A stretch of DNA of 64,000 nucleotides from contig CACZZZ010000006.1 of assembly GCA_902785825.1 (NCBI GenBank), forward strand, positions 99,084-163,083. The letters are read 5' to 3'. The notes beneath the pieces are model-generated. The model ran no database searches. It had not been told where the DNA came from and saw only the letters and a list, made by a program, of their open reading frames with translations. The translations under genes and the position numbers were made by a program. This document shows, piece after piece, positions 36,090 to 44,166 of this stretch (positions within the stretch are counted from its first letter, which is position 1; each line of letters starts with the position of its first letter). Source of the DNA: an uncultured Bacteroidia bacterium (GTDB taxonomy: Bacteria > Bacteroidota > Bacteroidia > Bacteroidales > UBA932).

Positions 36090-37007
36090 ATGTTGATAGG
36101 AACAATCATAATGCTTGGACTCATGAGGGCTCTTTCGGCCCTTCCGTTGAAGGTCCATTACGCCTTCGCCCGGTTCCTGTCATGGTTCCTGAAAAATGTG
36201 ATGCGCTACCGCAGGGACGTGGTGATGACTAATCTGTCACGCTCTTTCCCTGACAAGAAGTACCACGAGATCAGCGCTATAGCGGACGAGTTCTACAAGC
36301 ATTTCGGCCGCCTTGTCGCCGAGGCGGTCTGGTTCAGCGGATGCCGGAATCCTGAGCGTCTCCGTCGGAAGAGGATTGTGGAATATTCCAACATCGAGGT
36401 TTTCGAGAAGGCATATTCAGAAAGCCCCGGCGTGGCGGTCCTGACCTCGCATTTCGGTAACTGGGAGCTCCTCGGAGGCTGCCTTAACTACGATTACCGC
36501 CCGGACGGCAAGATAATTGATGGCCTTGTCCCGGACGATTTGATATTCGTTTACAAGCCCCTGAAGAGCCGCGTGTGGGACAAGATCATGGGAGACAGCC
36601 GCTGCGCTCCGGTGAAGCGTATTGATTATAAAGGGTATATCTCAACTGAGAGTATCCTGCGCCATGTCCTGGAGAACAAAGACAGGAAGCTGGTAGTCAA
36701 CATGCTCTCGGACCAGTGCCCTTACAGGGACTCCGTTGCGGACATCCCGGTAGAGTTCCTCCATCAGGAGACTAAGACGATGTTCGGGGGAGCGTCCCTT
36801 GCCCGGAAGTTCGGCTGGAGCGTCTTGTACGCCAGCCTGTTCCCGACAGGGAAGGGGCATTACGAATGGCGGTTCACGCGGATCTGCCCTGACGCGTCGA
36901 AGCTTTCGGTGAAAGAGATCATGGATGAATATTACGCCCTGCTCCAGAAAGACATCGAGGCCGTGCCTTGGTGCTACCTCTGGACGCATAAAAGATGGAA
37001 AAAGTAA
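36090..37007 (+). CDS. Lysophospholipid/lipid A acyltransferase (LpxL/HtrB family)
   Basis: A 305-residue inner-membrane protein of the HtrB/LpxL family, which adds secondary acyl chains to lipid A. An N-terminal hydrophobic helix (MLIGTIIMLGLMRALSALPL) is followed by YRRDVVMTNLSRSFPDKKYH, the family motif around the membrane-facing region, and by the catalytic HFGNWELLGG (HxxxxE, about residue 127). LVNMLSDQCPYRDS and FGGASLARKFG correspond to the substrate-binding part. Exact acyl donor and position are unknown. It has its own -7 box and may continue into the DUF4831 gene 22 bases later. Confidence 0.9.
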   Translation: MLIGTIIMLGLMRALSALPLKVHYAFARFLSWFLKNVMRYRRDVVMTNLSRSFPDKKYHEISAIADEFYKHFGRLVAEAVWFSGCRNPERLRRKRIVEYSNIEVFEKAYSESPGVAVLTSHFGNWELLGGCLNYDYRPDGKIIDGLVPDDLIFVYKPLKSRVWDKIMGDSRCAPVKRIDYKGYISTESILRHVLENKDRKLVVNMLSDQCPYRDSVADIPVEFLHQETKTMFGGASLARKFGWSVLYASLFPTGKGHYEWRFTRICPDASKLSVKEIMDEYYALLQKDIEAVPWCYLWTHKRWKK

Positions 37008-37029
37008 TAATTATAAATCTGTTAAAAAT

Positions 37030-38049
37030 ATGAGACTGAACGCTAAACTATCATTCATCCTGGCCGCGGCGCTGCTGCCTGCGATGGCTGCCATGGCTCA
37101 GGATCCCATGGGGACCGTCTCTTACGCCCTTCCTCAGACGACCATCACTTTTGAGGTGGAGGCGACTCTCGAGAGTTTCCATGCCGGTCCTTATGCCAAG
37201 TTCGCCCAGAAGTACCTGGGTGTCAACGCCCGTCAGGAAGACCAGCGGACCTGCACCCTTAGTTCTGTCAAAATGACTCCTCAGATCGAGGCTGACCAGA
37301 ACTACAGGTATTTCATTACTCCCGAGAAGGGTGCGATGTCATTCCTCTCCCTCACCTCACAGGGACTCGTGGCCGTCAACGACGGATCTTTCGGAAACGG
37401 TTCGGAGTGGAGGTTCGCTTCCCAGGCCGACGCCGATTTCTCCGATAAGGGAGTGAGCTCGAACCTGACTTCTGAGGCGACCACTTTGATCCGTGGTGTT
37501 GATGGCAACCGAGTCGCTGTCCAGCAGAGCATGGTTGTCCAGAAGCCGTTGGAGCAGAGGGCTAAAGAGGCTGCCGAGATGATCTTCGATCTCAGGAAGA
37601 AGAGAGTCCAGATCGTTACCGGCGACACAGACGCCACCTACAGCGGTGAGGCGATGGGTGCGGCATTGGCGGAGATCGCTGCCTTGGAGAAGGAATATAT
37701 GTCCATGTTCATCGGTTACAGCGACTTCCAGACCCAGAAGATGAAATGCGACGTGGTCCCTCAGAAAGACCGCAAGGCCCAGACTTACGTGGCATTCAGG
37801 CTTTCTGACACTGACGGGATCGTCTCCGCGGACAATGTATCCGGAAAGCCTTATCTTCTTGAGCTGACTCCGCAGCCTGTTTCCCCGGCTTCCGGCAAAG
37901 CCGCCGCGGCTAAGGGTGCTGTCGCCGTCTATAGGATTCCCGCGATCTGCGCCGTAAAACTCACCGACGGGGTTAACCCGATCCTTCAGGACAGGGTCGC
38001 CGTCTATCAGCTCGGCGTCGAGAGCTATTTCCCGATTTCAACCAAATAA
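37030..38049 (+). CDS. DUF4831 family secreted protein
   Basis: A 339-residue exported protein: signal peptide MRLNAKLSFILAAALLPAMA followed by AMAQ. The mature part resembles DUF4831, a Bacteroidales family of unknown function: YALPQTTITFEVEATLESFH followed by AGPYAKFAQKYLG is its typical opening, and RAKEAAEMIFDLRKKRVQIV-like text (here starting at QRAKEAAEMIF) precedes a DTDATYSGEAMGAALAEIAA stretch that is also conserved. The frame is open upstream to 36925 inside the acyltransferase gene, but only the ATG at 37030 yields a signal peptide. pepD follows after 13 bases. Confidence 0.78.
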   Translation: MRLNAKLSFILAAALLPAMAAMAQDPMGTVSYALPQTTITFEVEATLESFHAGPYAKFAQKYLGVNARQEDQRTCTLSSVKMTPQIEADQNYRYFITPEKGAMSFLSLTSQGLVAVNDGSFGNGSEWRFASQADADFSDKGVSSNLTSEATTLIRGVDGNRVAVQQSMVVQKPLEQRAKEAAEMIFDLRKKRVQIVTGDTDATYSGEAMGAALAEIAALEKEYMSMFIGYSDFQTQKMKCDVVPQKDRKAQTYVAFRLSDTDGIVSADNVSGKPYLLELTPQPVSPASGKAAAAKGAVAVYRIPAICAVKLTDGVNPILQDRVAVYQLGVESYFPISTK

Positions 38050-38062
38050 TTAATATAACATT

Positions 38063-39523
38063 ATGACAATTAGAGATTTAGAGCCAAAGGCCGTTTGGGA
38101 GAATTTCTATGGCCTGACAAGGATTCCCCGTCCGTCAAAGCACGAAGAGAAAGTCCAGGAATATTTGCTCGAATGGGGCAAGAAACACGGCGTTGACGTC
38201 AAGCGTGACGACACCGGCAACATCATATTCACCGCTCCGGCCACCCCTGGCTATGAGAACCTTAAGGGCGTCATCATGCAGGCCCACATGGATATGGTTC
38301 CTCAGAAGACAGCCGAGACAAAACATGACTTCCTCACAGATCCGATCGAGACCGAGATCAAAGGGGAGTGGGTTGCAGCTAAGGGAACGACCCTTGGCGC
38401 TGACAATGGTATCGGAGTTGCCCTGGCGCTTTCCGTCCTTCAGGACAAGACCCTGAAACACGGACCCCTGGAGGCCCTTATCACTTATGACGAGGAGACC
38501 GGCATGACAGGAGCCAGCTCCCTGAAGCCTGGCGTATTAAAAGGCGACATATTGCTGAACCTTGATTCCGAGGAAGAGGGTGAGCTTTGCACCGGTTGCG
38601 CCGGCGGAATCGACGGTACCGCCGATTTCTCCTACAGGACTTACAAGACTCCCGAGGGATATGTCTCCTATATGATTACTATAAAGGGCCTTAAGGGAGG
38701 ACATTCTGGAATGGACATTTCCCTCTTCAGAGGAAATGCCAATAAGGCGATATGCCGTATCCTCAAGGCTGTCACCGGCAAGTTCGCGGAGGTCAAGGTC
38801 GCCGGAATCTCCGGAGGATCCCTTCGCAACGCCATCCCGTTCGAGGCCCAGGCGGTCATCGTCCTTCCTTCTGAGCTGATGGGGAAGGTCAAAGAAGTTG
38901 TCGAGTGCACCTTTGAGGAGTGCAGGTTCGAGTTCCAGTATTCCGATCCCGACATGGTCATGTATGTGGAGAGTATGGATAAGGTTCCTGCCCGTTACAT
39001 CAGCCCCAAGGTCATTGACAGGGCCCTGAAGGCCATCATCGCCTGCCCTCACGGGGTGCGCAGGATGAGCGACACCATCCCTGGACTGACGGAGACTTCG
39101 ACCAATATGGCCATTATCCGCACGGCCAAGGGCCACTTGACTGTCCATTCCCTGACGAGAAGCTCCATCGATTCCGCGAAGATGTACCTCGCTGACTCGA
39201 TCCGCTATGTCTTCGAGCTCGCTGGTGCCAAGTATTCAACATCAGGAGCTTACAGCGGCTGGACCCCTAAGCTGGGAACCCCGATGATCAAGGTCCTTGA
39301 GGACACGTACAAGAATCTCTTCGGCAAGGAGCTCAAGATCACAGCTACCCACGGAGGTCTCGAGTGCGCCATCATGGGAGCCAAGTATCCCAACTGGGAG
39401 ATGGTCTCGATAGGACCCACCATCGTGCATCCTCATTCTCCGGATGAGAGGGTGAAGATCGACACGGTCGCCCAGACCTGGAAGTTCCTCACCACCGTGC
39501 TGGAGAATATTCCCGCTAAGTAA
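38063..39523 (+). CDS. pepD: Aminoacyl-histidine dipeptidase (PepD)
   Basis: A 486-residue M20-family zinc dipeptidase. The metal ligands are in IMQAHMDMVPQ (His), TLGADNGIGVALALS (bridging Asp), ITYDEETGMTGA (catalytic and ligand Glu), LNLDSEEEGELCTGCAGG, and THGGLECAIMGAKYPNWEMV followed by SIGPTIVHPHSPDERV near the C-terminus (last His). The length and the CAGGIDGT motif are typical of PepD rather than other M20 peptidases. It cleaves Xaa-His and similar dipeptides in the cytoplasm. A single dispersed repeat and the rpsF promoter follow. Confidence 0.95.
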   Translation: MTIRDLEPKAVWENFYGLTRIPRPSKHEEKVQEYLLEWGKKHGVDVKRDDTGNIIFTAPATPGYENLKGVIMQAHMDMVPQKTAETKHDFLTDPIETEIKGEWVAAKGTTLGADNGIGVALALSVLQDKTLKHGPLEALITYDEETGMTGASSLKPGVLKGDILLNLDSEEEGELCTGCAGGIDGTADFSYRTYKTPEGYVSYMITIKGLKGGHSGMDISLFRGNANKAICRILKAVTGKFAEVKVAGISGGSLRNAIPFEAQAVIVLPSELMGKVKEVVECTFEECRFEFQYSDPDMVMYVESMDKVPARYISPKVIDRALKAIIACPHGVRRMSDTIPGLTETSTNMAIIRTAKGHLTVHSLTRSSIDSAKMYLADSIRYVFELAGAKYSTSGAYSGWTPKLGTPMIKVLEDTYKNLFGKELKITATHGGLECAIMGAKYPNWEMVSIGPTIVHPHSPDERVKIDTVAQTWKFLTTVLENIPAK

Positions 39524-39524
39524 G

Positions 39525-39551
39525 TGTCATTCTGAGCGAAGCGAAGAATCT
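39525..39551 (-). repeat. Dispersed GATTCTTCGC-type repeat
   Basis: A 27-base copy in reverse orientation, TGTCATTCTGAGCGAAGCGA plus AGAATCT, begins one base after the pepD stop and is followed by a T-run that overlaps the -33 box of rpsF. Confidence 0.75.
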
Positions 39552-39553
39552 TT

Positions 39554-39584
39554 TTTGCGGATTCGGAAATAATCACTATATTTG
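39554..39584 (+). promoter_or_regulatory. Promoter of rpsF-rpsR-rplI
   Basis: TTTG (39554-39557), a 19-base spacer and TATATTTG (39577-39584) form a full consensus Bacteroidetes promoter. The leader of about 65 bases before rpsF contains CCTTTTGGG and CCCAAAAGGG (39589-39619), which can pair as a hairpin; this may be the S6:S18 autoregulatory site, though I cannot match its known motif with certainty. Confidence 0.8.
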
Positions 39585-39654
39585 CAGTCCTTTTGGGTTG
39601 GCATACGTTCCCAAAAGGGCTGTATTATATTAATTATCAAAACTTTACAACAAA

Positions 39655-40101
39655 ATGTTAAAACAGTACGAGACCGTTTTCATCGCTACTCCCGTTTTGT
39701 CTGAACAACAGATGAAGGAAGCGGTTGCTAAGTACACCAAGCTCATCGCTGACAACGGTGGTGAGGTCGTGTACGAGGAAGACTGGGGCCTCCGTCAGCT
39801 GGCTTATCCGATCCAGCACAAGACCTCTGGCTTCTATTATCTTATTCAGTTCCAGGCCGATCCTTCTTTCGTGGAGACTCTGGAGACCCAGTATTTCCGT
39901 GATGAGAGGATCATCAGGTTCTTGACTGTCGCCCTTGATAAGGACGCCGTTGAGTACGCTGAGCGCCGCCGTCAGAACAGGGCTAAGGCCGCTGCCGCTC
40001 CTAAGGTTGAGGAGCCCAAGGCTGAGGAGCCTGTCGTCGCCCCCGAGGAGCCTGAGGTTCCCGTCGAGGACGAAGAGTCAAACGAAGAGAACAACGCTTA
40101 A
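39655..40101 (+). CDS. rpsF: 30S ribosomal protein S6
   Basis: A 148-residue S6, which binds S18 on the small-subunit platform. [20 protein letters not shown] is the standard opening; [20 protein letters not shown] followed by YYLIQFQ and [15 protein letters not shown] complete the S6 fold by residue 95. The last 40 residues are a low-complexity Ala/Glu/Pro tail ([20 protein letters not shown]) common in Bacteroidota S6. First gene of the conserved rpsF-rpsR-rplI operon. Confidence 0.97.
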   Translation: MLKQYETVFIATPVLSEQQMKEAVAKYTKLIADNGGEVVYEEDWGLRQLAYPIQHKTSGFYYLIQFQADPSFVETLETQYFRDERIIRFLTVALDKDAVEYAERRRQNRAKAAAAPKVEEPKAEEPVVAPEEPEVPVEDEESNEENNA

Positions 40102-40120
40102 TTAATAGGAGGATATCAAT

Positions 40121-40399
40121 ATGGCACAGAATGACGCTCAGAACGCTGGAATCCGCTATCTGAACCCTCCGACAGTCGAGGTCAGGAAGAAGAAATACTG
40201 CCGCTTCAAGAAAGCCGGTATCAAGTATGTCGATTACAAGGACCCCGAGTTCCTTAAGAAGTTCCTCAACGAGCAGGGTAAGATCCTTCCCCGCCGTATC
40301 ACCGGTACTTCCCTGAAGTTCCAGAGGAAGGTCGCGAAGGCCGTTAAAAGGGCCCGCTCCCTCGCTCTGCTTCCGTATGTCACTGACCTTCTTAAATAA
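40121..40399 (+). CDS. rpsR: 30S ribosomal protein S18
   Basis: A 92-residue S18. The core [40 protein letters not shown] and [20 protein letters not shown] is fully conserved. One Cys (YCRF) is present, so this is not the four-Cys zinc form. An AGGAGG-like sequence (TAGGAGGATA) lies just upstream of the ATG, an unusually good Shine-Dalgarno for this organism. It pairs with S6 and lies 19 bases after rpsF. Confidence 0.97.
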   Translation: MAQNDAQNAGIRYLNPPTVEVRKKKYCRFKKAGIKYVDYKDPEFLKKFLNEQGKILPRRITGTSLKFQRKVAKAVKRARSLALLPYVTDLLK

Positions 40400-40414
40400 T
40401 AGGAGACCGAGATT

Positions 40415-40861
40415 ATGAAGATTATACTTAAGAAAGAAGTTGCCAATCTCGGCGAGGCCGGTGATGTGGTCGAGGTCAAGGGTGGTTACGGACTGAACTA
40501 CCTGATTCCTCAGGGATTCGCTACTGTCGCTACTCCTTCCGCTCTCAAGCAGCTCGAGGAGACCAAGCGCCAGAGGGCTCACAAAGAGGCTAAGCTCGTT
40601 GCTGACGCCGAGGCTCTTGCCGCTAAGATCGAGGCCGCTACTGCCAAGGTCGCCGTCAAGGTCAGCGAAACCGGTAAGATCTACGGTTCTGTCACTACAG
40701 CCCAGATCGAGGAAGCCCTCAAGGCTCTCGGTATCGAGGTTGATAAGAAGAACATCACCATCCCCGAGGACATCAAGGCCCTTGGAGAGTACGAGGGAAC
40801 CGTCAAGGTTTACAAGGCTGTCAAGGCCGCTGTCAAGTTCGTCGTCGAGGCCGAGGCCTAA
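40415..40861 (+). CDS. rplI: 50S ribosomal protein L9
   Basis: A 148-residue L9. The N-domain begins MKIILKKEVANLGEAGDVVE followed by VKGGYGLNYLIPQGFA, the invariant rRNA-binding part, a long connecting helix spans about 40-75, and the C-domain contains GKIYGSVTTAQIEEALKALG and KKNITIPEDIKALGEYEG. A TAGGAGACC sequence upstream may serve as ribosome-binding site. It ends the operon; a strong terminator starts 24 bases later. Confidence 0.97.
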   Translation: MKIILKKEVANLGEAGDVVEVKGGYGLNYLIPQGFATVATPSALKQLEETKRQRAHKEAKLVADAEALAAKIEAATAKVAVKVSETGKIYGSVTTAQIEEALKALGIEVDKKNITIPEDIKALGEYEGTVKVYKAVKAAVKFVVEAEA

Positions 40862-40884
40862 TTGCGGACAGAAGTTATACGCTG

Positions 40885-40916
40885 GCGGCACCGGAGTTTC
40901 CTGGTGCCGCTTTTTT
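40885..40916 (+). terminator. Rho-independent terminator after rplI
   Basis: GCGGCACC (40885-40892) pairs with GGTGCCGC (40903-40910), with a further partial G-C extension inside, and is followed by six T residues. Confidence 0.92.
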
Positions 40917-40921
40917 CTTTT

Positions 40922-41032
40922 CGGGCAAGGTCGAAAAAAGAGCGGGGGATCTTGTCTGCTGAATCGGCCTCCCAGGGCCCTCTGGAGTATTTCCCGCGGG
41001 CAAGATCCAAAGCCTAAAATTCGACCTTGCCC
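40922..41032 (-). repeat. 111-bp dispersed element, copy A
   Basis: The element begins CGGGCAAGGTC and ends GACCTTGCCC (terminal inverted repeats) and contains an internal near-repeat of the ends (GGCAAGATC). Its reverse complement aligns along its whole length, at roughly 80 percent by eye, with 63514-63625. It encodes no protein. It lies directly after the rplI terminator. Confidence 0.8.
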
Positions 41033-41057
41033 AAAAGAAGGGTGTCTTAATGTCGAA

Positions 41058-41219
41058 TTATAGGACAAGCAGCCCAGCGAGGAGCAAGACAGCCGAGGCA
41101 AGGGCTATGATGATCCAGCGGGTAAGGCTCTTGCTGCTGCGGTGAGAGTTCTTGTGGAAGTCAGAATGGGTTATCACACGGAACTCATCGTCTTGGATAT
41201 CGTTCTTATAATCAGTCAT
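41058..41219 (-). CDS. Small single-pass membrane protein paired with LytTR regulator
   Basis: A 53-residue frame: a polar N-terminus (MTDYKNDIQDDEFRVITHSD, then FHKNSHRSSKSLTR) followed by one transmembrane helix, WIIIALASAVLLLAGLLVL, at the very C-terminus. The basic SKSLTR just before the helix predicts that the polar part is in the cytoplasm. Its ATG lies within the last codons of the LytTR gene (ATGACTGA, eight-base overlap), so translation is coupled. I know no family for it; partnership with LytTR is inferred from the overlap and recalls membrane inhibitors encoded beside LytTR regulators in streptococci. Confidence 0.7.
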   Translation of the reverse strand: MTDYKNDIQDDEFRVITHSDFHKNSHRSSKSLTRWIIIALASAVLLLAGLLVL

Positions 41220-41580
41220 TTCTTGTGGATGCTTCGATGTATGCCTTAAGTTGTGCCAGAACCTCTCGGGAGGCGGTGAGTTCGTGCCGGCAGCTGACGC
41301 AATCCGAAAGGATGAGTTGCTGTCTGGCAGTGTCTATGTAATGGACATAGTCCATATTAACTATCAGTTTTCTCCCAAGTCGGATGAAATCGAATCCTGT
41401 GTCGCCAAGCTGCTCAGAGATGATGTCTTCAAGCTGGCCGAGCTGATACGATAAAAGAATTGACCTTCCGTCTTGGGTCACAGCGTTGGAGTAATTACCG
41501 TCGGATGATATATACACCAACCTCCGGGCAGGGATCATGAATAATTCTGTTCCCTTAGATATGACTATGCGCTTCTCCAT
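41212..41580 (-). CDS. Orphan LytTR-type DNA-binding regulator
   Basis: A 122-residue protein consisting almost entirely of a LytTR DNA-binding domain: IPARRLVYISSDGNYSNAVT (first strands), LLSYQLGQLEDII, FIRLGRKLIVNMDYVHYID (the recognition segment, where R-x-x-I-V-N is typical) and the C-terminal strands. There is no receiver domain, unlike AgrA- or LytR-type response regulators. Two 10-bp direct repeats 21 bases apart lie 60-90 bases upstream of its start and look like its own binding site. It overlaps the small membrane protein gene by eight bases. Confidence 0.88.
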   Translation of the reverse strand: MEKRIVISKGTELFMIPARRLVYISSDGNYSNAVTQDGRSILLSYQLGQLEDIISEQLGDTGFDFIRLGRKLIVNMDYVHYIDTARQQLILSDCVSCRHELTASREVLAQLKAYIEASTRND

Positions 41581-41639
41581 AATGGGATGTCATAGCAAAA
41601 ATAGTGAATATTCCTGAGTCAATGTCTATCATTTACGAG

Positions 41640-41698
41640 AATGTATGAACTATGCCTCACAATGTATGAAATACATCCCAGAATACTCTCTCATACAC
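41640..41698. promoter_or_regulatory. Candidate LytTR operator
   Basis: AATGTATGAA occurs at 41640-41649 and again at 41661-41670, a 21-base period (about two helical turns), which is the spacing of known LytTR-domain operators. The second copy is also part of ATGTATGAAATACAT, and an inverted TCATACAC follows at 41691. The site is 60 bases upstream of the lytTR start and could also face the 42220 cluster. Confidence 0.6.
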
Positions 41699-41915
41699 GA
41701 TGTGTCCCGGTTCGTACAGCACCCCTCAAAATCCTTGCTAGACTCATCTGAAACCCCGATTTTTGCCGTCGAAACAGAAATAACAGTCAGCAAAATGAAG
41801 CACATTTTCACTATTATCCAGGTTATCGCGATCGCAAAGATCAGCGGTAATCTATAGATTTCAGTTTTATTACTTAAAAGGTTCAATACCCTGCAAGTTA
41901 TTGTCTTAAAATGAT

Positions 41916-41923
41916 TATATTTG
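41916..41923 (+). promoter_or_regulatory. -7 box, possible promoter of the kinase cluster
   Basis: TATATTTG is an exact match. No -33 TTTG at 19-21 bases is present. If used, it gives a leader of nearly 300 bases before the first gene at 42220, long enough for regulation. Confidence 0.45.
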
Positions 41924-42219
41924 TACAGACCGCAAGTTTCGGTCAAGACATAACTGATGAAAGTGTTTGCTTTTTATCCTCTGTTGGAAATCTGGTAAAT
42001 TTCTCTAAGAGCGGGGATAGACAAGCCTTCCATCACCTTTGTATCGCTGTGTACGGTGGTTTCTACCCCTTTCACGCATACACGGGTGTGGGGTATTGTT
42101 TTCATTCGCTCAAAGGTTTTACCAGAACCTCCAACAGGATGAATTAAGAATGCTCCACACTTTCTTATTTGGTATGTTGTGAGAAGGAAGGAATAATAAA
42201 CACTAAAATAACGAGCGAT

Positions 42220-42864
42220 ATGAGATGTAACAACTGTGGCTGGGAGAATCCGGATGGAGCCCAGCGTTGTGAGAAATGCAACAGCCCTCTTGGTGGAGGC
42301 AATGTCTATGAGCCTAAAGCGGAAGAGCCTCAATCACCGATGAATTCCACAGTCCGTGAACCGATGGACACATTTGAGCGGAAGGAGAGCGGTCACAATT
42401 GTCCTGAGTGTGGTTTCCCGCTGAGGGAGGGTGCCCAGAGCTGTCCTAATTGCGGCAAGCAGTTCGGCGCTCCCGCTGCAGGACCTACCGGAGCACCATT
42501 CGTGGCTCCCGCCGCCGCGGCAGGGTTTGCCGCAAAGTACGGGGCCACAGTCAACCCATGGAGCAACCCTAACGCTGGGAAAGTTTTTAAACTCCAGCCT
42601 ATCGCTTGGGATAACGAACCAGGGGAGCTTCCCGCAATGACCTACACAGGTACCGTAGTTGGACTCAATAGGGAGAACACTGACCCCACAAACAACAGCA
42701 TTACCTCCAAGACCCAGGCCGAGATCATCAATGAGAACGGCAAATGGTTCATCGAGGACAAGAGCGCCCAGCAGAGTACCTTCGTCCATGCCGGTAGGAA
42801 GATAGAACTCGCTGACGGCGACGTGATTATCCTAGGCAATAGAAGATTCGTTTTCAAGGCTTAG
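42220..42864 (+). CDS. Zinc-ribbon and FHA domain protein
   Basis: A 214-residue cytoplasmic protein. It starts MRCNNCGWENPDGAQRCEKC, a first zinc ribbon with two CxxC knuckles, and has a second ribbon at about 65-90 (CPECGFPLREGAQSCPNCG). A Pro/Ala linker leads to an FHA domain (about 140-214): YTGTVVGLNRENTDPTNNSI, TSKTQAEIINENGKWFIEDK and IELADGDVIILGNRRFVF. The usual GR and S-x-R-H residues that hold phosphothreonine are replaced (GLNRE, SITSKTQA), so peptide recognition may be altered. It is the first gene of the kinase cluster, seven bases before the kinase-FHA gene. Start chosen at 42220; an upstream extension to 42169 adds nothing recognisable. Confidence 0.8.
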   Translation: MRCNNCGWENPDGAQRCEKCNSPLGGGNVYEPKAEEPQSPMNSTVREPMDTFERKESGHNCPECGFPLREGAQSCPNCGKQFGAPAAGPTGAPFVAPAAAAGFAAKYGATVNPWSNPNAGKVFKLQPIAWDNEPGELPAMTYTGTVVGLNRENTDPTNNSITSKTQAEIINENGKWFIEDKSAQQSTFVHAGRKIELADGDVIILGNRRFVFKA

Positions 42865-42871
42865 AAGGAAT

Positions 42872-44146
42872 ATGGCCGTACCGCAAAGATGTGATTTCGG
42901 TGTCGGGGATGTCATTGGCTCCGGTTTCAAGGTAAAGAAAGTCCTGGGGAACGGAGCCTTTGGAATCGTGTACAAAGTCAAGGGACAGGACTCCCGGGAC
43001 TATGCGATCAAGCTTCTGAAACTCTGGGAAGTGTCACCCACGTCCTATGAGAACCTGAAAGCTCGCTTCCTTATGGAATACAACACAGGCCTTATCGACA
43101 GTCCGAACCTTGTCCATTCCTTCTCTTATGGGGAGGAGAGCGGCAATCCCTACATCCAGATGGAGTTCTGCGACCTTGGTGACCTGAGGAGTTATTCAAG
43201 GACCCATAAAGTCGATTATGTTGTAATCGCAAGGGATATCCTCAAAGGACTTGCCGCGCTCCATGCCCGTGGGAAGGTCCATCGTGACCTGAAGCCGGAA
43301 AATGTCCTTTTGAGGAAGGACGGGACCGCTGTCCTTACTGATTTCGGAATATCCGGAGACCAGAACAAGAGGATGACCGAACGCAGCATCATGGGCAGGC
43401 CCCAGCAGCAGTTCGGCACTTATCCATACATGCCTCCGGAGCAGGTAAATCCTCCCAGAGGTGGCCAGGCCACAGTGCTTCCGACTACAGACATCTTCTC
43501 GTTCGGGGCCATGATGTACGAACTCATCGTAGGGCGGCTTCCATTCGGGGAACTGAGTGAGAACACCTTGGCGATATATTTAAAGAATGGAAAAGAGGGT
43601 CGATGGGACAGGGAAGCCCTGGCTCAAGCGGATCCTTCAGGAATATGGACTCCGATTATAGAGGGATCCTTACGACCGGATTTCCATCACCGTTTCCAGT
43701 CCGTCTCGGAGATTCTTGACATGCTTCCCAAAGGTGTCGCCCCGAAGGAGGAGGAAAAGAGAATGGATTCGTTCCATCCTGTTGTCAACGGTACCCTTTT
43801 GAAGATCATGCAGGGCGAGGACTATGGTATGGTCTATTACCTGGATAAACTTCTGGGCGGGAAGTGCACCCTCACGATGGGCCGGGACGATGAGCTTACC
43901 CATAACCAGGTTCCAATCCGTGAAGATACCAGCAAATACATTTCCCGCCATCACTGCACCCTGGAGAAAGATCCGACTACGGGACAATGGTATATCCATG
44001 ATGGACAGCTTCTTGGAGGCCGCTGGAGGGATTCGCTTAACGGAACTTACGTCAATTCCCGGGAGGCGGACAAATATGGAATCGCATTCAAACCAGGCGA
44101 CATTATCTCGATCGGAGATGTTAAAATGAGAGTGGAAGGATATTAA
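42872..44146 (+). CDS. Ser/Thr protein kinase with C-terminal FHA domain
   Basis: A 424-residue soluble Hanks-type kinase. Glycine loop VLGNGAFGIVYKV, catalytic Lys in DYAIKLLKL, catalytic loop HRDLKPENVLL, DFG motif TDFGISGD, and PYMPPEQ in place of APE are all intact, so it should be active. The kinase covers about 10-275. Residues about 320-424 are an FHA domain with LTMGRDDELTHNQVPI, DTSKYISRHHCTLEKD (the conserved S-R-H) and DSLNGTYVNSREADKYGI, able to bind phosphothreonine. It has no membrane segment. Its FHA may dock it to autophosphorylated partners or to the neighbouring kinases. Confidence 0.93.
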   Translation: MAVPQRCDFGVGDVIGSGFKVKKVLGNGAFGIVYKVKGQDSRDYAIKLLKLWEVSPTSYENLKARFLMEYNTGLIDSPNLVHSFSYGEESGNPYIQMEFCDLGDLRSYSRTHKVDYVVIARDILKGLAALHARGKVHRDLKPENVLLRKDGTAVLTDFGISGDQNKRMTERSIMGRPQQQFGTYPYMPPEQVNPPRGGQATVLPTTDIFSFGAMMYELIVGRLPFGELSENTLAIYLKNGKEGRWDREALAQADPSGIWTPIIEGSLRPDFHHRFQSVSEILDMLPKGVAPKEEEKRMDSFHPVVNGTLLKIMQGEDYGMVYYLDKLLGGKCTLTMGRDDELTHNQVPIREDTSKYISRHHCTLEKDPTTGQWYIHDGQLLGGRWRDSLNGTYVNSREADKYGIAFKPGDIISIGDVKMRVEGY

Positions 44147-44166
44147 TGGTTAAAAGATAAATAATT

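Larger units (their letters stand above)
41581..42219. other. 639-base intergenic region between lytTR and the kinase cluster
   Basis: AT-rich in its left part. Besides the candidate LytTR operator it holds a TATATTTG box at 41916-41923. Open frames on both strands here (for example minus 41946-41650 and plus 41911-42147) carry no family motif and overlap each other, so I do not call genes. Confidence 0.5.

Noticed and set aside
40001..41101. 366-codon minus-strand open frame over rpsF, rpsR, rplI and the 111-bp repeat
   Set aside because: Runs antisense through three ribosomal protein genes and a terminator.
41650..41946. 98-codon minus-strand frame with a hydrophobic segment upstream of lytTR
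   Set aside because: Overlaps the candidate LytTR operator, is AT-rich by chance composition, and has no recognisable features beyond one hydrophobic run.
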